64,000 bases of DNA, from assembly GCA_964247675.1 (NCBI GenBank), contig CAXTVW010000003.1, positions 1-64,000 on the forward strand. The letters run 5' to 3'. Below, in pieces: positions 42,412 to 51,017 of this stretch (its first letter is position 1; every line of letters starts with the position of its first letter). Under the pieces are notes generated by a model. The model searched no databases and had not been told where the DNA came from. It saw only the letters and a list, made by a program, of their open reading frames with translations. This stretch comes from BOG-908 sp964247675 (GTDB lineage Bacteria; Pseudomonadota; Alphaproteobacteria; Acetobacterales; Acetobacteraceae). Position numbers and translations under genes: made by a program.

Positions 42412-43626
42412 ATGAGCGGCAAGACTGACCAGGCGCCATTCGGCGGCGTGCGCGTACTCGAACTGGGGCATTACGTGGCTGCCCCTTTCGCGACGCGCTT
42501 GCTCGCTGATCTTGGCGCCGAGGTGATCAAGGTGGAGCCGCCTGGCGGCGATCCCGTGCGGCAATGGGGTGCACGCTACAAGGGCTCATCACCGTGGTGG
42601 AGTGTGCACGCCCGCAACAAACACTGCATAAGCCTGGATCTCAAGAAACCACAGGCATCAGGCGTTCTGCTCGATCTCGTCGGCCACTGTGATGTGCTCG
42701 TGGAGAATTTTCGTCCAGGCCAACTGGACCGGATGGGCCTGGGCGAACGCGAGTTAAGGCAGGTGCGCCCCGACCTGGTGATCGCCCGTATCTCCGGCTA
42801 CGGCCAGGATGGGCCGGATCGGGACAAGGCTGCGTTCGGCGTCATCGGCGAAGCCGTCGGAGGTTTGCGGTATCTGACCGACCACTCTCCGGGTGTGTCG
42901 GATCTGCCGCCGGTTCGCGTCGGCGTAAGTCTGGGTGACTCCCTGGCAGGTATCTACGCGGCGTTCGGCGTCGCAGCGGCGCTGTTCCGGCGTGAGAAAA
43001 ACGGTTTGGGAGGAGACATAGACGTAGCGCTCACAGAAGCAGTGTTCAGCGTGCTTGAAGGCGCTTTGCCGGAGTATGGTACTCTCGGAACCGTCCGCCA
43101 TCCCACAGGAGGCGGCATCGCAACGGCGGCCCCCTCGGATGCCTACCGTTCGCAAGATGGCGATTGGATGCTGATCGCCGCCAACTCCGATCCTCTGTTC
43201 CGAAAACTGTCAGCATTGATGGGTCGTCCAGAACTGGAAACAGACTCGCGCTTCGCGGGAAACCAGGCGCGCGTCGCACACAGGACAGCTCTAGATGCGC
43301 TCATCAGCGACTGGACGGGCAGCCTGGGCACTGCGCATCTGGAGGATGCGCTGCGGAAAGCCGACATCCCCCACACAAAGGTGTTCACGATCGCGGATTG
43401 TGCCGACGACGCGCAGTTCCGGTTTCGCAGCATGGTTCAGCAAGTGGAGGACCCTTTGCTGGGGCCCATCCTTCATCCAGGTATAGTACCCCGCGTGGAC
43501 GGCAATCCCGCGGCACCCCGCTGGACTGGCCCGGCAGTCGGCGCCGACAATGTCGCTGTGTTGCAGATGGTCCTTGGCTACACCGCCGAACGCATCGCCG
43601 GTTTGCAAAAGGAGGGTGTCCTATGA
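42412..43626 (+). CDS. Type III CoA-transferase (CaiB/BaiF family)
   Basis: A 404-residue family III CoA-transferase, which moves CoA from a donor thioester (often succinyl-CoA) to a carboxylic acid. Visible: VRVLELGHYVAAPFATRLLADLGAEVIKVEPP, NKHCISLDLK, LVENFRPGQLDRMGLG, and the catalytic Asp, probably in VGVSLGDSLAGIYAA. Normal length. It overlaps the HMG-CoA-lyase-like gene by 4 bp (ATGA), so the activated acid is probably that enzyme's substrate. Confidence 0.9.
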   Translation: MSGKTDQAPFGGVRVLELGHYVAAPFATRLLADLGAEVIKVEPPGGDPVRQWGARYKGSSPWWSVHARNKHCISLDLKKPQASGVLLDLVGHCDVLVENFRPGQLDRMGLGERELRQVRPDLVIARISGYGQDGPDRDKAAFGVIGEAVGGLRYLTDHSPGVSDLPPVRVGVSLGDSLAGIYAAFGVAAALFRREKNGLGGDIDVALTEAVFSVLEGALPEYGTLGTVRHPTGGGIATAAPSDAYRSQDGDWMLIAANSDPLFRKLSALMGRPELETDSRFAGNQARVAHRTALDALISDWTGSLGTAHLEDALRKADIPHTKVFTIADCADDAQFRFRSMVQQVEDPLLGPILHPGIVPRVDGNPAAPRWTGPAVGADNVAVLQMVLGYTAERIAGLQKEGVL

Positions 43627-44525
43627 CGAGGACAGCGACCCTGGTCGAAGTCGCACCACGTGACGGCTTCCAACCAATCGGTCCGTTCATCGAAACCGAT
43701 GATAAGGTGGCGTTTGTTACCGCCGCGTATGCTGCTGGCCTGCGTAGGATCGAGATCGGATCTTTCGCAAGCCCGACTGCCATTCCACAATTGCGCGACA
43801 CCGCCGAAGTGATGCGCCGTACCGCGACGCTCGAAGGGCTCGACGCGCAGGTGCTGGTCCCCAACGCTCGCGGTGTGGAGTTGGCGCTAAAAGCAGGAGC
43901 GCGGCATCTCGTCTATGTCATCTCCATGTCGGAGGCACACAGCCGGTCTAACGTTCGCCGTGACATCGAGACTGCAATGCGAGAATATCGTGCGGTGGTG
44001 CAAGCCCTGCCCGCTGGTATTGCGGTGCGGCTGAATCTGGCGACCGCCTTTGACTGCCCGTTTGAAGGCGTTGTCGATCACAGCGTGGTAGTTGAGCGTC
44101 TGGCGTATCTTATAGACTGTCGACCGGACGTAGAAGTCGGCTTGTGCGACACCACCGGCCGCGCCAACCCGGACCAGGTTGCCTTCCTGGCGGAGGTTTG
44201 TCTAACGCGCTGGGGACAACAGACACACTGGGTATTCCACGGACATGACACTTACGGGCTCGGACTGGCCAACATAGCCGCCGCTTGGCGTGCCGGCATC
44301 TCCGGCTTCGACGCTGCCTTTGGTGGACTGGGTGGCTGTCCCTTCGCGCCAGGTGCTACGGGCAACACCGCGACAGAAGACGTCCTCTGGATGTTCAGTC
44401 GGATGGGCGTGCGAACCGGAGTGGACCTTGATGCCGTGGTGCGTCTCGCCACCCGCGCCGCAGCACTGCCGGGTGCCGCACCGGGCGGCCGCGTAAGGGC
44501 AGCCCTTACCGCTGCAATTGCCTGA
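43623..44525 (+). CDS. Hydroxymethylglutaryl-CoA lyase family enzyme
   Basis: A 300-residue HMGL-like lyase. The catalytic features are present: VEVAPRDGFQ (Arg-Asp), the metal ligand pair in FHGHDTYGLGLAN and the signature Cys in FGGLGGCPFAPGATGN. It would split a 3-hydroxy-3-alkyl-acyl-CoA, such as HMG-CoA to acetyl-CoA and acetoacetate. The frame is open far upstream, but that part is antisense to catalysis and overlaps the CoA-transferase; ATG 43623 in the ATGA overlap is clear. The CaiB-HMGL pair matches the logic of succinate:HMG-CoA transferase plus lyase. Confidence 0.88.
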   Translation: MTRTATLVEVAPRDGFQPIGPFIETDDKVAFVTAAYAAGLRRIEIGSFASPTAIPQLRDTAEVMRRTATLEGLDAQVLVPNARGVELALKAGARHLVYVISMSEAHSRSNVRRDIETAMREYRAVVQALPAGIAVRLNLATAFDCPFEGVVDHSVVVERLAYLIDCRPDVEVGLCDTTGRANPDQVAFLAEVCLTRWGQQTHWVFHGHDTYGLGLANIAAAWRAGISGFDAAFGGLGGCPFAPGATGNTATEDVLWMFSRMGVRTGVDLDAVVRLATRAAALPGAAPGGRVRAALTAAIA

Positions 44526-44592
44526 GCGCCTACGTTCATGGACGATCACGCAATCCGCCTGACAAAGGCGCCAATTTTGAGCTTGCACGACT

Positions 44593-46539
44593 ATGCGCAG
44601 TAATCTCACACGAAAGCTGATGAGCGAGCATCTCGTTGAGGGGCGGATGCAGCCTGATGAAGAGGTTGCATTGCGTGTGGACCAGGTGCTGCTGCAGGAC
44701 GTACTTGGTGTTCTGGCCATGCTGGAATTCGAGGCGATGGGGTTGGACCGCGCCCAGGTAGGAGTCGCCGCGCAGTACGTGGATCATAACCTGGTGCAGG
44801 CCGACAACATGAATGCCGACGAGCATCTGTTCCTGCGCAGTGCAAGCCAGCGATTCGGCATCTGGTACAGCAAGCCGGGCAACGGCATCAGTCACCCGGT
44901 TCACATGGAATATTTCGGCAAGCCTGGTCAGGTGCTGGTCGGATCGGACAGTCACACACCTTCTGCCGGCTCACTCGGTATGCTGGCGTTCGGCGCTGGT
45001 GGCGCGGACGTCGCGCTGGCTCTGGCAGGACAGCCGCTACGGTTCCGCATGCCTTTGGTACGAGGCGTTCGCCTGGTGGGAAAGCTGCGTGACTGGGTGA
45101 GCGCAAAAGACGTTATCCTCGAATTGTTGCGTCGCCACGGCGTCAATGGTGGCACTGGCCGGATAATCGAGTATTACGGGCCCGGGCTGGACTGCCTGGC
45201 AGCCATGGACCGGCACGTTATCGCCAACATGGGAGCTGAGCTCGGCGCAACATCGAGCGTCTTTCCCTCCGACCACGCAGTGCGCGACTTCTTGCGCGAA
45301 CAGGGACGCGAGGCGGACTGGTCGCCCTGCCAGGCCGATCCGGAGGCGACCTACGATGAGCACGAAGAGCTTGACCTATCGGCCATTGAACCGCTGATTG
45401 CCCTGCCTTCCAGCCCGGGCAACGTCGTGCCTGTTCACGAAGTGGCAGGTCGCGAGATATTCCAGTCCTACCTTGGATCTTCAGCGAACCCCGGCTTTCG
45501 GGACTTTGCCGTTGCCGCCCTCGTGTTGCGGGGAAAGCAGGTTCACGATCGGGTGTCGCTCGACATCAATCCATCCACGCGCGGGATTCTGGCGGCCCTG
45601 ACCAACGAGGGACGGCTTACCGATCTGGTGCGTGCCGGTGCGCGTATCCACCAAGCAGGCTGCAACGGCTGCATCGGCATGGGCCAGGCTCCCGCATCGG
45701 GCCGGGCAAGCCTGCGCACTGTGCCTCGCAACTTTCCCGGGCGTTCGGGCACACGTGAGGATAGCGTCTTCCTCTGCAGCCCCGAGACAGCCGCTGCCTC
45801 CGCGCTCACCGGCGTGATCACCGACCCGCGCAGCCTGGACATGGCCTACCCGCATATCGATCCACCAAAGCGAGCGTCCCTGAACACCGCCATGTTCATT
45901 CCGCCGGTGCCAGCGCAAGCATCAAAGCTTATCCCGCTCGCGAAAACACCGGATATCGTGTCCATTCCTGAACTGGATCCATTGCCTGACAACATAAAAG
46001 TGTCCGTGGCACTGAAAGTTGGTGATGATGTATCGACCGACGACATCGTCTCTGGCGGCGTCAGGGTTATGCCGTTGTGGAGCAACATCCCGAAGCTTGC
46101 GGAGCATGTTTATCGTCAATTAGATGTCGACTACGTTCAGCGCGCCCAGGCTGCACGAGACAACGACGGACATGCGATAGTCGGCGGAAGCAACTACGGT
46201 CAAGGATCAAGCCGCGAGAACGCCGCGTTGGCACCGCGTCATCTCGGGTTGCGCGTCGTACTTGCTAGAGGTTTTGCCCGCCTTCACTGGCAGAATCTCG
46301 TGAACTTCGGTGTACTTCCGGTGACTTTCGTGGACTCCGACGATTACGACGATATCGCGCAAGGCGATACGGTATGCTTCGCCGGCCTGCACGCGACGCT
46401 CCGGGCATCGCCTGACGTGCCGGCAACACTCACAAACGGGCAGGTTGTAAGGCTGAGGCACGATCTTTCACCGCGGCAAATCGAGGTTTTGATAGCAGGC
46501 GGTGTAATCAATCAGTTACGCGGGCGTATCGCGGCGTGA
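44593..46539 (+). CDS. Aconitase-family dehydratase/isomerase with atypical Fe-S site
   Basis: A 648-residue single-chain aconitase of the short (Aquifex-type) class: large domain 1-480, swivel domain 490-648. Seen: GSDSHTPSAGSLGMLAFGAGG, GCNGCIGMG (two cluster Cys) and GGSNYGQGSSRENAALAPRHLG. Two oddities stand out. The first cluster Cys, normally in GSCTN, is Ser (LGSSANPGFRDF), and the usual SREH is SREN. So the [4Fe-4S] site has only two of three family ligands. It probably hydrates or dehydrates another hydroxy di- or tricarboxylate in this pathway. Third gene after CaiB and HMGL, 67 bp apart. Confidence 0.85.
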   Translation: MRSNLTRKLMSEHLVEGRMQPDEEVALRVDQVLLQDVLGVLAMLEFEAMGLDRAQVGVAAQYVDHNLVQADNMNADEHLFLRSASQRFGIWYSKPGNGISHPVHMEYFGKPGQVLVGSDSHTPSAGSLGMLAFGAGGADVALALAGQPLRFRMPLVRGVRLVGKLRDWVSAKDVILELLRRHGVNGGTGRIIEYYGPGLDCLAAMDRHVIANMGAELGATSSVFPSDHAVRDFLREQGREADWSPCQADPEATYDEHEELDLSAIEPLIALPSSPGNVVPVHEVAGREIFQSYLGSSANPGFRDFAVAALVLRGKQVHDRVSLDINPSTRGILAALTNEGRLTDLVRAGARIHQAGCNGCIGMGQAPASGRASLRTVPRNFPGRSGTREDSVFLCSPETAAASALTGVITDPRSLDMAYPHIDPPKRASLNTAMFIPPVPAQASKLIPLAKTPDIVSIPELDPLPDNIKVSVALKVGDDVSTDDIVSGGVRVMPLWSNIPKLAEHVYRQLDVDYVQRAQAARDNDGHAIVGGSNYGQGSSRENAALAPRHLGLRVVLARGFARLHWQNLVNFGVLPVTFVDSDDYDDIAQGDTVCFAGLHATLRASPDVPATLTNGQVVRLRHDLSPRQIEVLIAGGVINQLRGRIAA

Positions 46540-46566
46540 GCGTCCAGCAGCGCGTGGCGCGATAAT

Positions 46567-46590
46567 GCTGTCCCGCTGATCAGGGACAGC
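46567..46590. promoter_or_regulatory. Island palindrome, site 5 (perfect)
   Basis: GCTGTCCC-GCTGATCA-GGGACAGC, a perfect 8-bp inverted repeat with 8-bp spacer, centred about 63 bp upstream of the second VOC gene. It is nearly the same as site 3, though it lies outside the exact 633-bp repeat. Confidence 0.65.
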
Positions 46591-46628
46591 GCATCCGGCC
46601 TGCTGCGCCTATGTTCAATAAACGCAGG

Positions 46629-47261
46629 TCCGGAGGACAACATGGCTGATCTACCCGTACTCGAGCTGGCCAAGCCTTCTACATCTACGGCCGAAGCAGG
46701 GCTGACGCCTCTGATGCTCAATCATGCCGCGTGGGTAACGCACGATGTGGAAGCGACGGCAAATTTCTACACGCGCGTCATGGGCATGGAGCTGGCCAGC
46801 ACGATCTATGATGACAGCGTGCCTTCGACCGGCGATGCCTTTCCCTACTTCCACATCTTCTTCAGCATGCAGGACGGATCGACCATCGCCTTCTTCGAGG
46901 CGCCGGGGCTGCCTGTCCGGGCTGAGTCGACGCATCCCGCCTACGACATCTTCGATCACATCGCACTTCAGGCGACCGACCGGGGCGAGGTGGACCGCTG
47001 GGCCGACTGGCTAAGACAGAACGGCGTAAGCCTGATCGGCCCGACCGACCACAAGGGTATGATTTACAGCATCTACTTCCATGATCCGAACGGCATCCGC
47101 CTGGAGATAACCGCGCCGCTGGATCCTGACTGGAACAAGCACACCACGCAGGGCTATGCCGACCTCAAGATGTGGTGCGACGCCAAGAAGAAGGCGGTGG
47201 CGGAGGGCAAGGATGTTGCCACTGAAATGGTGACGCTGATCCGCAAGCAACGTCAGCGATA
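46629..47261 (+). repeat. 633-bp direct repeat, copy 2 (contains VOC gene)
   Basis: Second copy of the repeat at 39435-40067, same orientation, start points 7194 bp apart. Recombination between the copies would delete the cupin, amidohydrolase, CaiB, HMGL and aconitase genes. Confidence 0.9.
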
Positions 47262-47298
47262 TGAATCATTGAGCGACTCGAGAAGCACGCATGGCTGA
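46642..47298 (+). CDS. VOC-superfamily protein (glyoxalase/extradiol dioxygenase-like), copy 2
   Basis: A 218-residue protein identical to the copy at 39448 over 206 residues, with the same His, His, Glu metal set. The repeat ends inside the last codons, so the C-terminus differs: RQRYESLSDSRSTHG instead of RQRYDH. GGAGG stands 5 bp before the ATG. It overlaps the following hydrolase gene by 8 bp, so this copy is coupled to a hydrolase where copy 1 is paired with a cupin. Confidence 0.85.
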   Translation: MADLPVLELAKPSTSTAEAGLTPLMLNHAAWVTHDVEATANFYTRVMGMELASTIYDDSVPSTGDAFPYFHIFFSMQDGSTIAFFEAPGLPVRAESTHPAYDIFDHIALQATDRGEVDRWADWLRQNGVSLIGPTDHKGMIYSIYFHDPNGIRLEITAPLDPDWNKHTTQGYADLKMWCDAKKKAVAEGKDVATEMVTLIRKQRQRYESLSDSRSTHG

Positions 47299-48466
47299 AC
47301 ACGAGCTTCAGTTCGAGTGGGTTCACCTCTGCTATGACGAAGCGGTGTCTTTCACCGAGACCTATGGATTCGCCGGCAACCAGGGATCCGTGAACCTCGA
47401 GGGGATACTGATCCGTCCCCTCGGCGTGACGTCACGGACATTGCACATCATGATGCATCCGTCCGCGACGATGCAACTGCTGCCGGTGCCCAGGGCTGCC
47501 GCCCGCCGGGGCGCACATGTGCTATGTGCCGGCAGTCGCTACGCAAAGAATGACTCCGCCTGCATCTTGGAAAAGGTTCTTCTCGATCTTGGCGCCTTCG
47601 TAGCTCACGCCAAAAAGGTTTGGGGCTACGAACGTATCGTGCTGCTCGGCTGGAGCGGGGGCGGATCGCTCGCCCTCTTCTACCAATCGGAGGCAGAACA
47701 CCCCAGCATCGTCAAGACGCCTGCGGGGGATCCCGTGAATGTGGCAGGCGCAGCACTTATTCCGGCAGACGCCATCATCTACCAAGCCGCACATATATCA
47801 CGCGCCAGATTGCTCGTGGACATGATCGATCCGTCTGTCCGGAACGAGACAGACCCCGATGATCGAGATGTCGAACTCGACATCTATAATTCGGCAAACC
47901 CGAACCAGCCGCCCTACACCGCTCCTTTTATTCAGCGGTATCGTGAGGCTCAATTGGGCAGGATACGGCGCATCACTGCCTGGTCGAAGGACATTCTCAC
48001 TCAGTTGAACGAGCGTGGAGGGGACGATGTGGAGCGAGGTTTCGTTGTTCATCGGACTCTGGCAGATCCGCGGTTCCTGGATCCCTCTATCGATCCTAAT
48101 GGACGCCGGCCAGGTTGGTGTTACCTCGGCAAACCGTCGGTGGTAAACAACGGGCCGGTTGGTCTTGCGCGGTTCGCCACGCTCCGGGCCTGGCTCTCGC
48201 AATGGTCAGTCGATGACACTAATGCAGACGGACTGCGCTGCGTAAAGAAGGTTACGGTCCCCCTGCTTGTGATCGAAAACGGTGCGGACGATGCTGTGCC
48301 GCAGCCACATACACAAGCAATATTCGACTGCGCCGCGAGCGGTGACAAAACCTTCGTCCTGATGGAAACCGCTACTCACTACTATACGGGTCAGCCAGCC
48401 GAACTTGCTGCCGTCACGAAGCTCACCGCTGATTGGCTGGGCGAACGCGGCTTAGGCCAGATTTGA
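47291..48466 (+). CDS. Alpha/beta hydrolase (Ser nucleophile)
   Basis: A 391-residue hydrolase. The nucleophile elbow is LLGWSGGGSLALF, the acid is probably Asp in ENGADDAVP and the base His in ETATHYYTG. A long insertion of about 120 residues between strand and acid (after SIVKTPAGDP) forms a cap domain. No signal peptide. Coupled to VOC copy 2 by an 8-bp overlap. An ester, lactone or C-C bond hydrolase acting after ring opening is plausible; the substrate is unknown. Confidence 0.78.
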   Translation: MAEHELQFEWVHLCYDEAVSFTETYGFAGNQGSVNLEGILIRPLGVTSRTLHIMMHPSATMQLLPVPRAAARRGAHVLCAGSRYAKNDSACILEKVLLDLGAFVAHAKKVWGYERIVLLGWSGGGSLALFYQSEAEHPSIVKTPAGDPVNVAGAALIPADAIIYQAAHISRARLLVDMIDPSVRNETDPDDRDVELDIYNSANPNQPPYTAPFIQRYREAQLGRIRRITAWSKDILTQLNERGGDDVERGFVVHRTLADPRFLDPSIDPNGRRPGWCYLGKPSVVNNGPVGLARFATLRAWLSQWSVDDTNADGLRCVKKVTVPLLVIENGADDAVPQPHTQAIFDCAASGDKTFVLMETATHYYTGQPAELAAVTKLTADWLGERGLGQI

Positions 48467-48626
48467 GCCAAGTGCCCCTCCCCAGCACGCAAGCGCAAGC
48501 AGGTTGGTTTTCAGCGATACCACGCTGGCAGATCGGCCAAATGACGTATCGCCCAAGACGGCCGTATCTCACATTTGACCCAACCGGCAGTTTAGGACGT
48601 TCGCAATCACGCAAGGCATGTTAGTC

Positions 48627-50393
48627 ATGGTCGATTTAAGAGTTCCCGTTTTGATCGTCGGCGGTGGCGGGTGCGGATTGACGTCTTCGATTTTTCTATC
48701 CGGATTAGGCATCGAGTCACTCCTTATCGAACGACACGAGGGGCCGGGGCGTATGCCGAAGGCGCGTTATATCAACCAGCGCACTATGGAGATCCTGCGT
48801 CAGTACGGCCTGGCCGATGACGTCTACAGCAAATCCATGCCCCTGAAACACATTTCGCGAATAAGATGGTCAACAAGCTTGGGCGGGGACGGCCCTCTCG
48901 ACAGGCGCAAGATCTTCGAGTTCGAATCTTTTGGCGGCGGTTCGCTCGGGCACTACAAGGAGGACAGTCCCTGTGAAAGCACCCTGTTTCCGCAAGTTCG
49001 TCTTGAGCCGTTACTCGCCTCCATTGCCGAGAGTCGCGCCCCGGGACGCGTCCGTTACAACCATGATGCATTCAGTTTCGAGCAGACTGACGAAGGCGCT
49101 ATCGTGCGGGTGCGCGATCGCGCCACGAACCAGGAATACACCGTTCGCGCGGATTATGTCATCGCTGGGGACGGCGGGAAATTCATCGGCCCGCGCGTCG
49201 GCGCGGTGCTTGAAGGCCCCACCAACATCGTCGACATGGCTACCTTATACTTTCGTGCCGATTTGTCGAACTGGTGGCCTGATGATCATGCGATGACGAC
49301 ATGGTTCGTCAATCCGAGCGGAGGCTCCTGGGCAAGCGGCGTGCTGGGCCAGCTTGGTCCTACGAAGTTCGGTCGTCATTCCGAAGAGTGGATGTTCCAC
49401 TTTAGCTTCAAGCCTGATGACCCAGCGCGTGCAGATGCCTCCTTGTTGGTGCCACGAATGCGTGAGCTGATGAAACTCCCGGATCTCGAAGTCGACCTCA
49501 TCGCGATTGGCAACTGGGTTGTAGAGGGTGTGCTTGCAAACAGCTTCCGTTTTGGGCGTACTTTCCTTGCCGGAGATGCTGCGCACCGTCACCCGCCGAC
49601 GACGGGGCTGGGGTTAAATTCCGCCATACAGGATGCGCACAATCTGACTTGGAAACTCGCAGCTGTCCTCAAAGGTACGGCTCCGCCTTCTTTGTTAGCT
49701 AGCTACGAAGCCGAAAGGCGGCCGGTTTGCGCGCGGAACGTGGACTGGGCCCTGCTCACGTTCCATAACCACGCACTCACCGACATCGGACTTGGACTGA
49801 ACAGGGCAGATCCTGAGCGAAGTGCCGCAAATCTTGCGGCGTTCTTTGACGATGGGGATTTAGGTGAAATACTTCGGACCCGGCTTTCTCGTATTGTGGA
49901 TGTGCAGCGCATGGAGTGGCAGGCCCATGACTTGGAAATCGGCTTCTTCTACGACAAGGGCGCAATCACTCCGGATGGTTCGCCGCGGCCCCGGCCTGAT
50001 CCGACCGGACAAACCTATGTCCCAACCACGCGGCCGGGCCATCGTCTGCCGCATGCGTGGCTGACCCGTGACGGCACCCGCCGCTCGACCTTGGACCTGA
50101 CCGCCCCTGGCAGGATGACGCTGCTGCTTGGCGCTGAAGGGGAGACGTGGCGTGCTGCGGCTGAGCGCGTCAGGGAGACACTCAACGTGCCGTTGGATGT
50201 CGCATCGGTCGGCAATGATGGAGGTTGGCGAGATGAGGAAGGCCGCTGGCGCGTGTTGCGCGAGGTCGGTGAAGATGGCGCGCTCCTGGTTCGCCCCGAC
50301 AATCATGTCGCATGGCGGATGGCGCATGCACCGAGTGACTTAGATGCCACTCTACAATCTGCGATCACCACCACGTTACGAGGATTGTCTTAG
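48627..50393 (+). CDS. FAD-dependent aromatic monooxygenase (PheA/TfdB/MhpA type)
   Basis: A 588-residue flavoprotein hydroxylase. FAD motif VLIVGGGGCGLTSSIFLSG at the N-terminus, YINQRTMEILRQYG, the DG motif DYVIAGDGGKFIGPRVG, and the second FAD site FLAGDAAHRHPPTTGLGLNSAIQD. The C-terminal 170 residues are the thioredoxin-like domain usual in phenol and 3-hydroxyphenylpropionate hydroxylases. It would hydroxylate an aromatic ring with NAD(P)H and O2. An ATG at 48618 is an alternative start; AAGG is better spaced for 48627. Confidence 0.9.
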   Translation: MVDLRVPVLIVGGGGCGLTSSIFLSGLGIESLLIERHEGPGRMPKARYINQRTMEILRQYGLADDVYSKSMPLKHISRIRWSTSLGGDGPLDRRKIFEFESFGGGSLGHYKEDSPCESTLFPQVRLEPLLASIAESRAPGRVRYNHDAFSFEQTDEGAIVRVRDRATNQEYTVRADYVIAGDGGKFIGPRVGAVLEGPTNIVDMATLYFRADLSNWWPDDHAMTTWFVNPSGGSWASGVLGQLGPTKFGRHSEEWMFHFSFKPDDPARADASLLVPRMRELMKLPDLEVDLIAIGNWVVEGVLANSFRFGRTFLAGDAAHRHPPTTGLGLNSAIQDAHNLTWKLAAVLKGTAPPSLLASYEAERRPVCARNVDWALLTFHNHALTDIGLGLNRADPERSAANLAAFFDDGDLGEILRTRLSRIVDVQRMEWQAHDLEIGFFYDKGAITPDGSPRPRPDPTGQTYVPTTRPGHRLPHAWLTRDGTRRSTLDLTAPGRMTLLLGAEGETWRAAAERVRETLNVPLDVASVGNDGGWRDEEGRWRVLREVGEDGALLVRPDNHVAWRMAHAPSDLDATLQSAITTTLRGLS

Positions 50394-50503
50394 AATCGCC
50401 TTACCCATCGCCGGTCGAAGACACTCGTCGCGATTGGGTGTGTGCAACAAAGCACGGTTGCCAAGTCCGTTGAGTGCTTTGGATACTTGTCTAGGAGTGC
50501 CGA

Positions 50504-50796
50504 TTGTCAGCATTTATGGTGGTATACATGAAAATAATAGACGACAGCTGGATGTCGTCGTACTTCGCCGCCGTGCCCAAACTGCTAGCTGATTACGGCG
50601 CGCACCAAGTGGCTGGCGCAAGAACGATCTTGCAGGTAGAGGGGGAGATGGATACACCTGATCGCATTGCTGCATTCAGTTTCCCCTCACTTGATGCAAT
50701 CGGACTCTTTTTGGCCGACGAACGTTACCAAGCGTTCAAGACGCTACGTCAGAGCGGCGCATCGTCAGAAATATTTATCTTTGACAACTCGGTAAC
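50504..50796 (+). CDS. DUF1330-family protein, cut by the assembly gap
   Basis: About 97 residues before the N run: SAFMVVYMKIIDDSWMSSYF, LLADYGAHQVAG, FPSLDAIGLFLADERYQAFKTLRQ. This is the ferredoxin-like alpha+beta DUF1330 pattern, and such proteins are about 95-100 residues, so little is missing. TTG 50504 is taken as start because AGGAG is 6 bp upstream and the family begins at that point. Small proteins of this kind often accompany oxygenase genes. Function is not known. Confidence 0.7.
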
Positions 50797-50896
50797 NNNN
50801 NNNNNNNNNNNNNNNNNNNNNNNNNNNNNNNNNNNNNNNNNNNNNNNNNNNNNNNNNNNNNNNNNNNNNNNNNNNNNNNNNNNNNNNNNNNNNNNN
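50797..50896. other. Assembly gap (100 N)
   Basis: Exactly 100 N, the usual placeholder for a gap of unknown size. Just after it, one frame reads PRFSNLGIAP followed by a stop at 50928-50930, possibly the tail of a lost gene. The next gene is a P450-type ferredoxin, so an oxygenase component may be hidden here. Adjacency of left and right flanks depends on the scaffolding being right. Confidence 0.95.
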
Positions 50897-51017
50897 TCCC
50901 CGTTTCAGCAACCTGGGTATTGCGCCGTGAAATGGCACGGTCACGTTCCGTTTTCATCGAGGGCGCTTCCTCGCAATACTGCCGACGAGTCACGTGAGAC
51001 AAGGAGAATAGGATCCG

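Noticed and set aside
43164..43622. N-terminal extension of the HMG-CoA lyase frame
   Set aside because: It lies wholly inside the CaiB gene, and the lyase family begins at the ATGA overlap.
30667..46590. Classic lux boxes for the LuxR-type regulator
   Set aside because: A lux box is a 20-bp element of the form CTG-N10-CAG; here the CTG and CAG lie 16 bp apart, and the regulator lacks a recognisable autoinducer domain.
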